Of a DNA stretch of 64,000 nt, positions 44,251 through 52,601 are shown one piece after another. The stretch's first letter is position 1, and every line of letters starts with the position of its first letter. The notes below the pieces were generated by a model, which had not been told where the DNA came from, did no database searches, and saw nothing but the letters and a program-made list of their open reading frames with translations. Where the stretch lies: positions 62,001 to 126,000 of the forward strand of contig CANHGM010000003.1 of NCBI GenBank assembly GCA_947460345.1, read 5' to 3'. The DNA is from Bacteroidota bacterium. GTDB taxonomy: Bacteria > Bacteroidota > Bacteroidia > UKL13-3. A program made the translations under genes and the position numbers.

Positions 44251-44269
44251 CAGACATTTTAATTAAAAT

Positions 44270-45253
44270 ATGAGAACCATACAATTTAGAGAAGCGTTAA
44301 GAGAAGCCCTAAACGAGGAAATGCGTAAAGATGAAAGAGTGTTTTTAATTGGTGAAGAAGTGGCTGAATATAATGGTGCCTATAAAGTGAGCCAAGGCAT
44401 GTTAGAAGAATTTGGCGAAAAAAGGGTTATAGACACTCCCATTGCTGAACTTGGTTTTGCTGGAATAGCTGTTGGTGCAGCTATGAATGGCTTAAGACCA
44501 GTGTGTGAGTTCATGACTTTCAACTTTTCATTAGTAGCCATTGACCAAGTGATAAATGCCGCAGCAAAAATGCTTTCAATGAGTGGAGGTCAATTTGGAT
44601 GTCCAATGGTTTTTAGAGGGCCAACAGGAAGTGCCGGCCAATTGGGAGCTCAACATTCTCAAAACTTCGAAAATTGGTATGCTAATACGCCAGGTCTTAA
44701 AGTAGTAGTGCCTTCAAATCCATACGATGCTAAGGGATTATTAAAAGCCGCTATACGTGATGAAAATCCAGTGATATTTATGGAGTCAGAACAAATGTAT
44801 GGCGACAAAGGTGAGGTGCCTGAAGAAGAATATATAATTCCACTTGGAGTAGCTGACATCAAAAGAGTTGGCCATTCTGTTACTATTGTTTCTTTCGGAA
44901 AAATAATGAAAGTAGCATTAACCGCAGCAGACGAATTGGCTAAAGAAGGTATTGAAGCTGAAGTAATAGATTTAAGAACTGTAAGACCGATAGATTACAA
45001 CACTATTATCGAGTCTGTTAAAAAGACCAATAGATTGGTTGTAGTAGAAGAAGCTTGGCCATTAGCCAGTATCTCAAGTGAGATTGCTTATATGGTTCAA
45101 AAAAATGCTTTTGACTATTTGGATGCTCCAGTTAAAAGAGTTACATGTTTAGATGTGCCTCTGGGCTATGCTCCTGTTTTTGTTGAAACATATTTGCCAA
45201 GTGTAAAAAAAGTGATTGATGCTGTTAATTCTGTAATGTATAAAAATAAATAA
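44270..45253 (+). CDS. pdhB: Pyruvate dehydrogenase E1 component, beta subunit
   Basis: A 327-residue thiamine-diphosphate-dependent E1 beta subunit, which with the alpha subunit decarboxylates pyruvate and acetylates lipoyl-E2. Landmarks are the opening IQFREALREALNEEMRKDERVF, where the conserved Glu (GEEVAEYNGAYKVSQGM) contacts ThDP. The segment FMTFNFSLVAIDQVINAAAK and the C-terminal VVVEEAWPLASISSEI are also typical. A branched-chain 2-oxoacid E1 beta cannot be excluded. Neither the alpha subunit nor E2 is adjacent. The next gene starts one base after the stop. Confidence 0.92.
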   Translation: MRTIQFREALREALNEEMRKDERVFLIGEEVAEYNGAYKVSQGMLEEFGEKRVIDTPIAELGFAGIAVGAAMNGLRPVCEFMTFNFSLVAIDQVINAAAKMLSMSGGQFGCPMVFRGPTGSAGQLGAQHSQNFENWYANTPGLKVVVPSNPYDAKGLLKAAIRDENPVIFMESEQMYGDKGEVPEEEYIIPLGVADIKRVGHSVTIVSFGKIMKVALTAADELAKEGIEAEVIDLRTVRPIDYNTIIESVKKTNRLVVVEEAWPLASISSEIAYMVQKNAFDYLDAPVKRVTCLDVPLGYAPVFVETYLPSVKKVIDAVNSVMYKNK

Positions 45254-45254
45254 A

Positions 45255-45881
45255 ATGGGTAAGAAAAATATGCATATTGCCATTGCCGGAAATATTGGTT
45301 CAGGTAAAACTACTTTAACCACACTTTTAGCTAAGCACTATGGTTGGGAACCTCAATTTGAAGATGTAGAAGACAACCCATATATATCAGATTTTTATGA
45401 AGACATGCAACGTTGGTCTTTTAACTTACAAATCTATTTTTTAAACAGCAGGTTTAATTCTATCATTAAATTTAGAGAAGGAAATCAAACCATTATTCAA
45501 GATAGAACTATTTATGAAGATGCATACATATTTGCTCCCAATCTTCATGCAATGGGATTAATGACTACCCGTGATTTTGAAAATTATCAAGAACTTTTCA
45601 AAACCATGAACAAATTTATAGCTCCGCCTGATTTATTAATTTACCTTAGAGGTTCAATACCTACTCTGGTAAATAATATCCAAAAAAGAGGAAGAGAATA
45701 TGAAGACAATATCCGTTTAGATTATTTAAAAAGACTAAACGAAAGATATGAAGCTTGGATTTCTACATACAAAGACCGATTATTAGTTATAGACATAGAA
45801 AATCTTGATTACTTTGATAAGCCTGAAGATTTAGGTTTTGTAATTGGTAAAATTGAGGCTGAATTAAACGGCTTATTCTAA
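45255..45881 (+). CDS. Deoxynucleoside kinase (dCK/dGK family)
   Basis: A 208-residue kinase that phosphorylates deoxynucleosides for nucleotide salvage. The P-loop is AGNIGSGKTTL. The DRS-like motif appears as QDRTIYEDAY, and the LID-region arginines are in IQKRGREYEDNI. The substrate-binding Glu follows in EDVEDNPYISDFYED. The size matches bacterial deoxyadenosine/deoxyguanosine kinases. The start ATG lies one base after the pdhB stop, so cotranscription is likely although the two functions are unrelated. Confidence 0.92.
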   Translation: MGKKNMHIAIAGNIGSGKTTLTTLLAKHYGWEPQFEDVEDNPYISDFYEDMQRWSFNLQIYFLNSRFNSIIKFREGNQTIIQDRTIYEDAYIFAPNLHAMGLMTTRDFENYQELFKTMNKFIAPPDLLIYLRGSIPTLVNNIQKRGREYEDNIRLDYLKRLNERYEAWISTYKDRLLVIDIENLDYFDKPEDLGFVIGKIEAELNGLF

Positions 45882-45926
45882 TGATTAAGAGCAAAAATAA
45901 AGCTCTTAAAATTTACAAATCGTTTC

Positions 45927-47267
45927 ATGTTTAAACATGTATTAGACAACATTCTAAACCGAATGATGCCCAATGCAAACGGCACCATCAGAAAAATAGG
46001 CCTAAATATGTTTTGGCTTATTTTAGATAAATTCCTAAGATATGGTTTAGCACTATTTGTTGGCTTTTGGCTTGCCAGATATCTTGGGGTCGAAAATTTT
46101 GGAATTATAAATAATGCTATTGCTTTTGTTACTCTTTTTACTGCTTTATATACCTTAGGCATAGATAGTATTATTGTTAAAGAATTAACTATTAACCCTC
46201 ATAAAAGAACTGAATTATTAGGAACTTCATTTATTCTAAGACTCATAGGAAGTTTGATAACAATGGGTATATGCCTCACCTATCATTATATATATTCTGA
46301 TATTCTTGTTTTCAAAATAATAGCTATCACTACCTTGATGCCCATTTTCCAGTCGTTTGAAGTGACTGATTTCCATTTTCAATCTATCACTAAAAGCAAA
46401 ATGACTGTATTTGGAAAGTTTGTGGGATTAATAGCCGTTTTATCTTTAAGAATATTTTTTATTATTAACCATGCTCCACTTATATGGTTTGCTATAGCTA
46501 ATATAGCTGAATATTTAGCAACTTCAATTGCTCTTATATATATATATCAAAAAAATGTGAAAGACCTTTTTCAATGGTCTTACAATCAGATATTAGCTAT
46601 TAAAATATTTCGTGAAAGTTGGCCAATTGCCATAAGCATGTTAGGCACTTTTGTCTATTTTAAAATGGGACAAATTCAGATTGGGGTCATTGCCGGAGAA
46701 GCCGCAGCTGGTATATATGCAGCTGGAATTAAATTTTCTGAGTTTTGGTATTTTATCCCTGGTATTATTTTTATATCTGTATATCCAAATCTCATTGAAA
46801 GCAAAAGAGTAGATGAAAACTTCTTTAACACCAAACTTCTTAAAATTCACATGCTTATGATATGGCTCTCATTAAGCATTGGATTAATTATCTATATTTT
46901 AGCTCCTTATTTAATTAAATATAGTTATGGCAATGATTACTTGGCTTCCATAGATATTCTAAGAATTCATATATGGTCAGGTGTGTTTATATTTCTAAAT
47001 TCTTCTTCTCAAATTTGGTATTTAGCAAATGGCAAAACCAAACTTGTTATTTTTAACAATCTGCTTGGTGCTTTGGTAAATATTATAGCAAACTATTTCT
47101 TTATCCACCAATGGGGTGCTATAGGTGCTTGCTATTCTTGTATTTTATCATATATGGTTTGCAACATGCTGGCTCCTGCCCTTGTTTCTTCTTCTCGTCC
47201 TTTATTTTATCAATTGATTAAATCATTTAACCCCCTAAATTTAAGATTATTACTTAATAATAAATAG
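45927..47267 (+). CDS. Flippase of the polysaccharide-transport (MATE/Wzx) superfamily
   Basis: A 446-residue integral membrane protein with about 12-14 hydrophobic helices. The first conserved helix reads FWLILDKFLRYGLALFVGFWLARYLGVENFG, and a later segment carries INNAIAFVTLF, characteristic of Wzx/RfbX O-unit flippases. It should move a lipid-linked oligosaccharide from the inner to the outer leaflet. It is followed, tail to tail with one base between stops, by a CgeB-like glycosyltransferase. The overall set looks like a small scattered surface-glycan locus. Confidence 0.9.
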   Translation: MFKHVLDNILNRMMPNANGTIRKIGLNMFWLILDKFLRYGLALFVGFWLARYLGVENFGIINNAIAFVTLFTALYTLGIDSIIVKELTINPHKRTELLGTSFILRLIGSLITMGICLTYHYIYSDILVFKIIAITTLMPIFQSFEVTDFHFQSITKSKMTVFGKFVGLIAVLSLRIFFIINHAPLIWFAIANIAEYLATSIALIYIYQKNVKDLFQWSYNQILAIKIFRESWPIAISMLGTFVYFKMGQIQIGVIAGEAAAGIYAAGIKFSEFWYFIPGIIFISVYPNLIESKRVDENFFNTKLLKIHMLMIWLSLSIGLIIYILAPYLIKYSYGNDYLASIDILRIHIWSGVFIFLNSSSQIWYLANGKTKLVIFNNLLGALVNIIANYFFIHQWGAIGACYSCILSYMVCNMLAPALVSSSRPLFYQLIKSFNPLNLRLLLNNK

Positions 47268-47268
47268 G

Positions 47269-48348
47269 TTAACCAAACTTTTTTATTTTAGACAAATACT
47301 TTTTTTGCCATATATATTCTTTTAAATAACGAAACTTATATTTCACTTTCTTTAAAAGATTTTGATTATTAAAAGCTGCATCTATTTCATCCGTTTTTTG
47401 AACTTTGAATTGTCTATGATTCATCATAAAATACTTCCTTGTTATATATATATCTGAATCAAACCTATCAGCCTTACCACCTTTAACATCAGCTAATATT
47501 TGGTTTACTCTGTGCATATATGTATGTTTATTCCTAACCAGTTCATATCCATTTTGAGCAATTTCCATTACTTTCTCTGGCATTTTTTTATATAAATCTA
47601 TAATAGATGCAGCATCATTTAAATGGTGTACAACAATATGCTCATCTGGCACAAATAAATCCCTTAATCCATTTTGTATATCTTGAGTAATAAGCAAACA
47701 ACCGCATGACATCGCTTCAAAGGTTCTCATGTTTAAATCACCTCTCATTGATAAGTTAAATACCATTTGACAGTGATTATAAAAACTTGACATTTCAGTT
47801 GGATTCAAACCAGAAACCATTTCAATAGGTGTATTAGAAGTAAGCATATCAAAATACTTTTGCCTGTATTTATTCATATTGCCTACAAAACCACAAGCAA
47901 TATCTCGAGTTAAATTTAATTGTGTTTGAATAGTAGGTTCACAAGCTAACGGCAACCATTGTATATTTTTATTAGAATAGCGAATGGCTGGTTTTACAAA
48001 ATCTTTTTGAGCAAAATATACAAAATCAAAAAACACAGCAAACTCTTTATGCCATCTGTAATTGATATGATTGTCTATAGCCCACCAAGTGGTTATACAT
48101 GTTACATTTTCTAAGCCAATTGGTAAAAGTAAAGGATGCACGCTTGATTCTACCATCAGCAACAAATCAGGATTAAAATTTAAACGTTGGATTAACTTTG
48201 GTACATCAACTCTAGATTCACAAGCTATCATGTTGTTCTCGGCTTGTGGCGATACAAATACTACATCATGCCCTATATTTACTAATGTTTGATATACATA
48301 CCCCGAAATGGAAGTTTTTGAAAAATTGGCTAGTAATAAAATTTTCAT
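47269..48348 (-). CDS. CgeB-like glycosyltransferase
   Basis: A 359-residue GT-B protein of the CgeB (spore-maturation-like) group. The N-terminal domain is MKILLLANFSKTSISGYVYQ, followed by NPDLLLMVESS and TTWWAIDNH, where family members have a similar TTWW/W-x-D-D pattern. The C-terminal Glyco_trans_1_2 domain contains CGFVGNMNKYR and LNMRTFEAMSCGCLLITQ. The donor and acceptor are unknown. It converges with the flippase gene and is separated from trmB by 37 bases. Confidence 0.82.
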   Translation of the reverse strand: MKILLLANFSKTSISGYVYQTLVNIGHDVVFVSPQAENNMIACESRVDVPKLIQRLNFNPDLLLMVESSVHPLLLPIGLENVTCITTWWAIDNHINYRWHKEFAVFFDFVYFAQKDFVKPAIRYSNKNIQWLPLACEPTIQTQLNLTRDIACGFVGNMNKYRQKYFDMLTSNTPIEMVSGLNPTEMSSFYNHCQMVFNLSMRGDLNMRTFEAMSCGCLLITQDIQNGLRDLFVPDEHIVVHHLNDAASIIDLYKKMPEKVMEIAQNGYELVRNKHTYMHRVNQILADVKGGKADRFDSDIYITRKYFMMNHRQFKVQKTDEIDAAFNNQNLLKKVKYKFRYLKEYIWQKKYLSKIKKFG

Positions 48349-48385
48349 ATATATATGTTATCAAACAATTAAACTTATATATATA

Positions 48386-49033
48386 TTAATTAATTTTGAA
48401 TCTGATATACTTTATGGTTTCACCTTTTGCAGCAAATATTGCTTCATAGGTAGTTTTAATATATAAAATATCGTCTTCAGGCAATTGAAGTTTATATACA
48501 TTGTCAGTATTAAAATCAACTATATAATGATGCTCTTTACATATATCTAATGTATACTCGTAAAGTTGGGTATTGTCTGTTTTTAAATGTACCCAGCCTC
48601 CTTTTTTCAAGATTTGCTTATACCTATTCAAAAACATAGGTGAAGTTAGTCTCTTTCTTTCATGCGGCTTACGAGGTTGAGGATCGGGAAAAGTAATCCA
48701 AATTTCATCTACTTCGCCTTCTGAAAACCAATCTAAAATATGGTCAATTTGAGTTCTAACAAACCTTCCATTCGAAATTTTTTCATCAAATAAAGTTTTA
48801 GCCCCACGCCATATTCTATTGCCTTTAATATCTACCCCTATAAAATTTCTTTCAGGATACTTTTTTGCTAAATTAACAGTGTACTCTCCTTTGCCACAGC
48901 CAAGTTCAAGTGTAATAGGTTTCACATCCTTAAATATATTTGATGACCAAGTGCCTTTAAGTCCTTCTGAATCCTGAAACGTGTTATTAAACGTAAGTAG
49001 TTCAGCCCATTTGAATAATTTATTTTTTCCCAC
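48386..49033 (-). CDS. trmB: tRNA (guanine-N7-)-methyltransferase
   Basis: A 215-residue SAM-dependent enzyme that makes m7G46 in the variable loop of tRNAs. The SAM-binding motif is LELGCGKGEYTVNLA, the acidic strand end NFIGVDIKG, and the signature TFPDPQPRKPHERKRLTSP, which is diagnostic for TrmB. All are intact. It is the downstream member of a minus-strand run with DUF4294, lgt and mtaB. Confidence 0.95.
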   Translation of the reverse strand: MGKNKLFKWAELLTFNNTFQDSEGLKGTWSSNIFKDVKPITLELGCGKGEYTVNLAKKYPERNFIGVDIKGNRIWRGAKTLFDEKISNGRFVRTQIDHILDWFSEGEVDEIWITFPDPQPRKPHERKRLTSPMFLNRYKQILKKGGWVHLKTDNTQLYEYTLDICKEHHYIVDFNTDNVYKLQLPEDDILYIKTTYEAIFAAKGETIKYIRFKIN

Positions 49034-49071
49034 TAATATAAAATTTTAGCTAAATGTTTTGATATAAATTG

Positions 49072-49635
49072 TTATTCTATTTTTAAAGATTTAATAATTT
49101 GTTCAATTTTATAGTCTTGAACAGGATCATATTTTGTATCTAAATCTGAATCCCAAAATTTAGAAAAACTATTCCAAAAAAAACGCTCAGCACTTCCTGA
49201 ATAGTCACCTAATAATTCATATACTGTATTTCCTGTTTCTCTATGAATAAGCTTAACCAATAATTTCCCTTGATTGATAGATAAGTTTTTTAACTGATCC
49301 GTAAACTCTTTTTTAAGTTGTTTTTCAGTTTCTTTTATATAGGCTTTTTTCTCTCTTTTAGAAGTCATTTGTTGTAAATTTTGCTCCATCATTTGCAACC
49401 TAAAAGAAGCCATTTTAGCATAGGGTAACACAGATTTTATTCTGCTAATTAAAATCAAACGTTCTCTTCTTTCTTCGGGTGTAAGCTTGCCATAAAAAAC
49501 ATAACTTGGCAACTCTATAATAGGAACTGTATCACCTTCCATCACAATACATCTTACTTTTTTATTACCACCATCTTGAGCCATTGAAAGACAACTCAAA
49601 AAAATAAAGCATATATATAATCCAAACTTTAACAT
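49072..49635 (-). CDS. DUF4294 exported protein
   Basis: A 187-residue protein of the Bacteroidetes family DUF4294, whose function is unknown. The signal peptide is MLKFGLYICFIFLSCLSMAQ. The core reads VMEGDTVPIIELPSYVFYGKLTPEER (family signature GDT.P...L). A long charged helix and the conserved block GKLLVKLIHRETGNTVYEL, then AERFFWNSFSKFWD, follow. I start it at the ATG at 49635, where the signal peptide begins; an in-frame TTG four codons earlier is less likely. It sits 18 bases downstream of lgt. Confidence 0.85.
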   Translation of the reverse strand: MLKFGLYICFIFLSCLSMAQDGGNKKVRCIVMEGDTVPIIELPSYVFYGKLTPEERRERLILISRIKSVLPYAKMASFRLQMMEQNLQQMTSKREKKAYIKETEKQLKKEFTDQLKNLSINQGKLLVKLIHRETGNTVYELLGDYSGSAERFFWNSFSKFWDSDLDTKYDPVQDYKIEQIIKSLKIE

Positions 49636-49653
49636 GGGGTAAGGCAAATATCT

Positions 49654-50823
49654 TTAAGTTATAACGTTGTTCGTTGGTTTTTTATTTTGTTTTAAGGCAT
49701 ACCAAATCATAGCTATACCTCCAAACATTAAAGCTATGGAAATAATTGTAGCCTGTGTAGCTGCTATACCAAAAAAATGATAATCAGGATTAACTCTAAT
49801 TTTTTCAATTAAGAATCTTTCAAGTCCGTTGATGAATAAATATATACCAAATAATAACCCTGGCGTTTTAATTTTTTTTCTAAGTGACCACAACATAAAA
49901 AACAGCAAGATACAAGTAATGGCTTCATATAATGCTGTTGGAAATACTGAAGGAACTAGATGTCTTTGAAAGTGATCAGAAGTTGCACCAGGTAAGAGTT
50001 CGCCGGCATTCACAACATTATGCGGATAATCATAGCTCCAAAACCAATCAGGTAAAAAAGCAATGAGATCAGGCTTGGGCCATACATTTTCAATACCCCA
50101 ATCTCCATCTCCACTTAAATGACACCCTACCCTACCTATGCCATAAGCTAACATCATGGCTGGAGCAAAACAATCTAACAAAGGAACCAATGGAATATTC
50201 TTTTTCTTTGAATAATATATAACTCCTATAGCCGCACAAATCAACCCTCCATAAAAAGTAAGTCCGCTGAATGAAAGTAATGAGCCTATAGGGTCTTCAA
50301 TTAACTCATCAATATTTTCTAAATTATGAAAAATCTTTGCACCTAAAATGCCTGCAATGGCAGCGATGGCTGTGAAATTACCTAAGTGCAAATCGTATGC
50401 TCCTGTTGTTACTTCTACTTCTTTTATTTCTTCTTTTCTTGAATAATCTCTGTATATATATAGTCCAAAAAGCACTGCCCCTATTAAGCCAGCAATAAAA
50501 TTACCGCTTAATGAGAATATAACTACTTGCGGATCGTTTGCAAAAGTCCCATAATCACTCAACACCAAACCCAATTTATAGCCTATAAAAAAACCAAAAA
50601 CTATATACAGAATCAAATCGTTTAAAGTACTTTTTTTACCTGTTTTAACGATGATAGTTTCTAATGGCATTAACTTCTCAATTGTTTTTCTTTTGAGTTC
50701 TTTATACATAACCCAATAGGCCCCCATAAAAGAAATTGCCATAAACAAACCAAAGGTTTTAATAGGCAGAAGAAGGTTTATACCGAAAACTTCTTTTAAA
50801 AAAAATGATAAATCTGGATACAA
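49654..50823 (-). CDS. lgt: Prolipoprotein diacylglyceryl transferase
   Basis: A 389-residue inner-membrane enzyme that moves diacylglycerol from phosphatidylglycerol to the lipobox cysteine of prolipoproteins. The diagnostic motif GRVGCHLSGDGDWG lies near residue 235. HNLENID contributes the conserved His region, and GLERFLIEKIRVN is the C-terminal Lgt signature. About eight membrane helices are visible. The start is TTG (50821-50823), giving MYPDLSFFLKEVFGI, which matches the usual Bacteroidetes N-terminus; the next ATG would remove the first conserved segment. The longer length, compared with E. coli (291), is usual for this phylum. Confidence 0.93.
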   Translation of the reverse strand: MYPDLSFFLKEVFGINLLLPIKTFGLFMAISFMGAYWVMYKELKRKTIEKLMPLETIIVKTGKKSTLNDLILYIVFGFFIGYKLGLVLSDYGTFANDPQVVIFSLSGNFIAGLIGAVLFGLYIYRDYSRKEEIKEVEVTTGAYDLHLGNFTAIAAIAGILGAKIFHNLENIDELIEDPIGSLLSFSGLTFYGGLICAAIGVIYYSKKKNIPLVPLLDCFAPAMMLAYGIGRVGCHLSGDGDWGIENVWPKPDLIAFLPDWFWSYDYPHNVVNAGELLPGATSDHFQRHLVPSVFPTALYEAITCILLFFMLWSLRKKIKTPGLLFGIYLFINGLERFLIEKIRVNPDYHFFGIAATQATIISIALMFGGIAMIWYALKQNKKPTNNVIT

Positions 50824-50850
50824 AATATATAGTGGTTTTAGGGTTATTTA

Positions 50851-52158
50851 TTATACGCTTAATTGATAAATTGGGTCGCCAATGATATTTCCCAAAGCAT
50901 TAAAATCTAGCAAGTTTGTTTGTATTATTTCGTTTGTTAATAAAGGATCAAAGGGCGTCTCAACTTTGATGTAATTATCAGTAAAACCAGTCATAAAACC
51001 ATTTTTATCTTCTACTTCAAAAAGCACTTTTCTTGAAGTATTTAAATGTTGGTTATAGAAATACCTCCTCTTTTTCTCGCTTAAATTTCTTAGCATTTCT
51101 GTTCTTTCGCCTCTTATTTTTACAGGCACTTGGTTAGCCATTTTATTAGCCGACGTATTGGCTCTTTCTGAATAAGGGAACACATGTAAATAAGAAATGT
51201 CTAGCTCATTCAAAAATTCATATGTTTCTAAAAAATCTTCAAGAGTTTCATCAGGGAATCCAACAATAACATCCACCCCAATACAAGCATGCGGCATTAA
51301 TTGCTTGATTAATTTAACACGTTCGACATATAAATCTTTCTCATATTTTCTTCTCATCAACTTCAAAATCTTATTACTACCTGATTGAAGTGGAATATGA
51401 AAATGAGGCATAAACTTATAAGAAGCTGCAACAATTCTAATAATTTCATCGGTCAACAAATTGGGCTCTATACTTGAAATTCTATATCTTGAAACCTCTT
51501 CAATTGCCTCAAGTTCTTTCACTAATTGTGTAAAAGTTTCACCAGTTTGAACTCCAAAATCACCGAGATTAACCCCCGTTAAAACTATTTCTTTCGTTCC
51601 ATTTTGAGTTATTTTTTTTACTTCAGGCAAAACGTCTTTTATATATGAACTTCTGCTTTTACCTCTTGCTAAAGGTATCGTGCAGAAAGAACAAAAATAA
51701 TCGCAACCATCTTGAAGTTTTAGAAAAGTACGTGTTCTATCGCCTATAGAATATGCAGGGATAAAAGTATTTACTTCTTTGATGTTTGAATGTATAACTG
51801 ATGCTTTTTCTGTCTTTACTAAATGTTGTAAGTGTTCAGTAATATTAAATTTCTCAGCAGCACCTAAAACCATATCTACTCCAGGAATACTTGAAATTTC
51901 CTGAGGTTTAAGTTGGGCATAACATCCAACTATGACAATATATGCATTGGGATTATATCTTAAAGCTTCATTTACTACTTTCTTACATTTTCTATCGGCA
52001 TGGTCAGTAACTGAGCAAGTATTTATCACATATACATCAGACCCGCTTTGAAAATCAGCTTTAACAAAACCAGAATCAGCCATTTGTCTGGCTAATGTGG
52101 ATGTTTCGCTAAAATTAAGCTTACAACCCAAAGTATAAAAACTAACTGTCTTATTCAA
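50851..52158 (-). CDS. mtaB: tRNA t6A37 methylthiotransferase MtaB
   Basis: A 435-residue radical-SAM enzyme that adds a methylthio group to t6A37, yielding ms2t6A in ANN-decoding tRNAs. The N-terminal UPF0004 cluster ligands are TLGCKLNFSET, NTCSVTDHAD and VGCYAQ. The radical-SAM cluster is CDYFCSFCTIP, and the SAM and base-contact segment is HIPLQSGSNKIL. A TRAM-like C-terminal part follows. The HADRKCKK extension after the second Cys is typical of MtaB rather than MiaB. It lies 27 bases upstream of lgt on the same strand. Confidence 0.93.
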   Translation of the reverse strand: MNKTVSFYTLGCKLNFSETSTLARQMADSGFVKADFQSGSDVYVINTCSVTDHADRKCKKVVNEALRYNPNAYIVIVGCYAQLKPQEISSIPGVDMVLGAAEKFNITEHLQHLVKTEKASVIHSNIKEVNTFIPAYSIGDRTRTFLKLQDGCDYFCSFCTIPLARGKSRSSYIKDVLPEVKKITQNGTKEIVLTGVNLGDFGVQTGETFTQLVKELEAIEEVSRYRISSIEPNLLTDEIIRIVAASYKFMPHFHIPLQSGSNKILKLMRRKYEKDLYVERVKLIKQLMPHACIGVDVIVGFPDETLEDFLETYEFLNELDISYLHVFPYSERANTSANKMANQVPVKIRGERTEMLRNLSEKKRRYFYNQHLNTSRKVLFEVEDKNGFMTGFTDNYIKVETPFDPLLTNEIIQTNLLDFNALGNIIGDPIYQLSV

Positions 52159-52415
52159 TACTGCAAAGATAAGTATGAATAACTGTTTGTTTATCTTGAT
52201 TCAGATATTGTTTTAATATTTGAATAAGTAAAAAACATCTTGAATAGCCTATATATATTTAGCAATTTTAAAGTCTTTAATTATAGCACTAAATATTTGA
52301 TATAAAAAAATTGTATGATCAGGCATTAAATATAAATATTCTATAAAAGCAACAACTTAAGTTAGATTATTAAAAAATATTTAGACAATTGTTTTATTAT
52401 TTTAATTCATACTCC

Positions 52416-52423
52416 TATATTTG
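52416..52423 (+). promoter_or_regulatory. -7 box of the tRNA-Leu gene
   Basis: TATATTTG followed by CA, nine bases before the mature tRNA 5' end. The nearest TTG (52389-52391) is 24 bases upstream. Confidence 0.6.
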
Positions 52424-52432
52424 CAGCCCTTT

Positions 52433-52514
52433 GCGGATGTGGCGTAATTGGTAGCCGTGCCAGACTTAGGATCTGGTGCCGAAAGGCGTGGGGGTTCGAG
52501 TCCCTTCATCCGCA
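52433..52514 (+). tRNA. tRNA-Leu (anticodon UAG)
   Basis: Acceptor stem GCGGATG (52433-52439) pairs with CATCCGC (52507-52513), with A as discriminator. The anticodon stem CCAGA/TCTGG holds loop CTTAGGA, giving anticodon TAG at 52467-52469. A long variable arm (TGCC-GAAA-GGCG) and a GGTTCGAGTCC T-arm identify a class II leucine tRNA. CCA is not encoded. Confidence 0.97.
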
Positions 52515-52539
52515 CAAAGAACTGACAAAAGTTCATTTT

Positions 52540-52568
52540 AAAAGCCAAATCACCATTTGGCTTTTTTA
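52540..52568 (+). terminator. Intrinsic terminator after tRNA-Leu
   Basis: A perfect 11-bp stem, AAAAGCCAAAT (52540-52550) with ATTTGGCTTTT (52555-52565), has a CACC loop and is followed by T residues. Confidence 0.85.
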
Positions 52569-52601
52569 TTGTATAAACGTTTTATAAAAAATAAATTCAT
52601 A

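Noticed and set aside
52557-52601. An upstream TTG start adding 15 residues to trigger factor
   Set aside because: This TTG lies inside the terminator hairpin of the tRNA gene; the GTG at 52602 gives the normal trigger-factor N-terminus.
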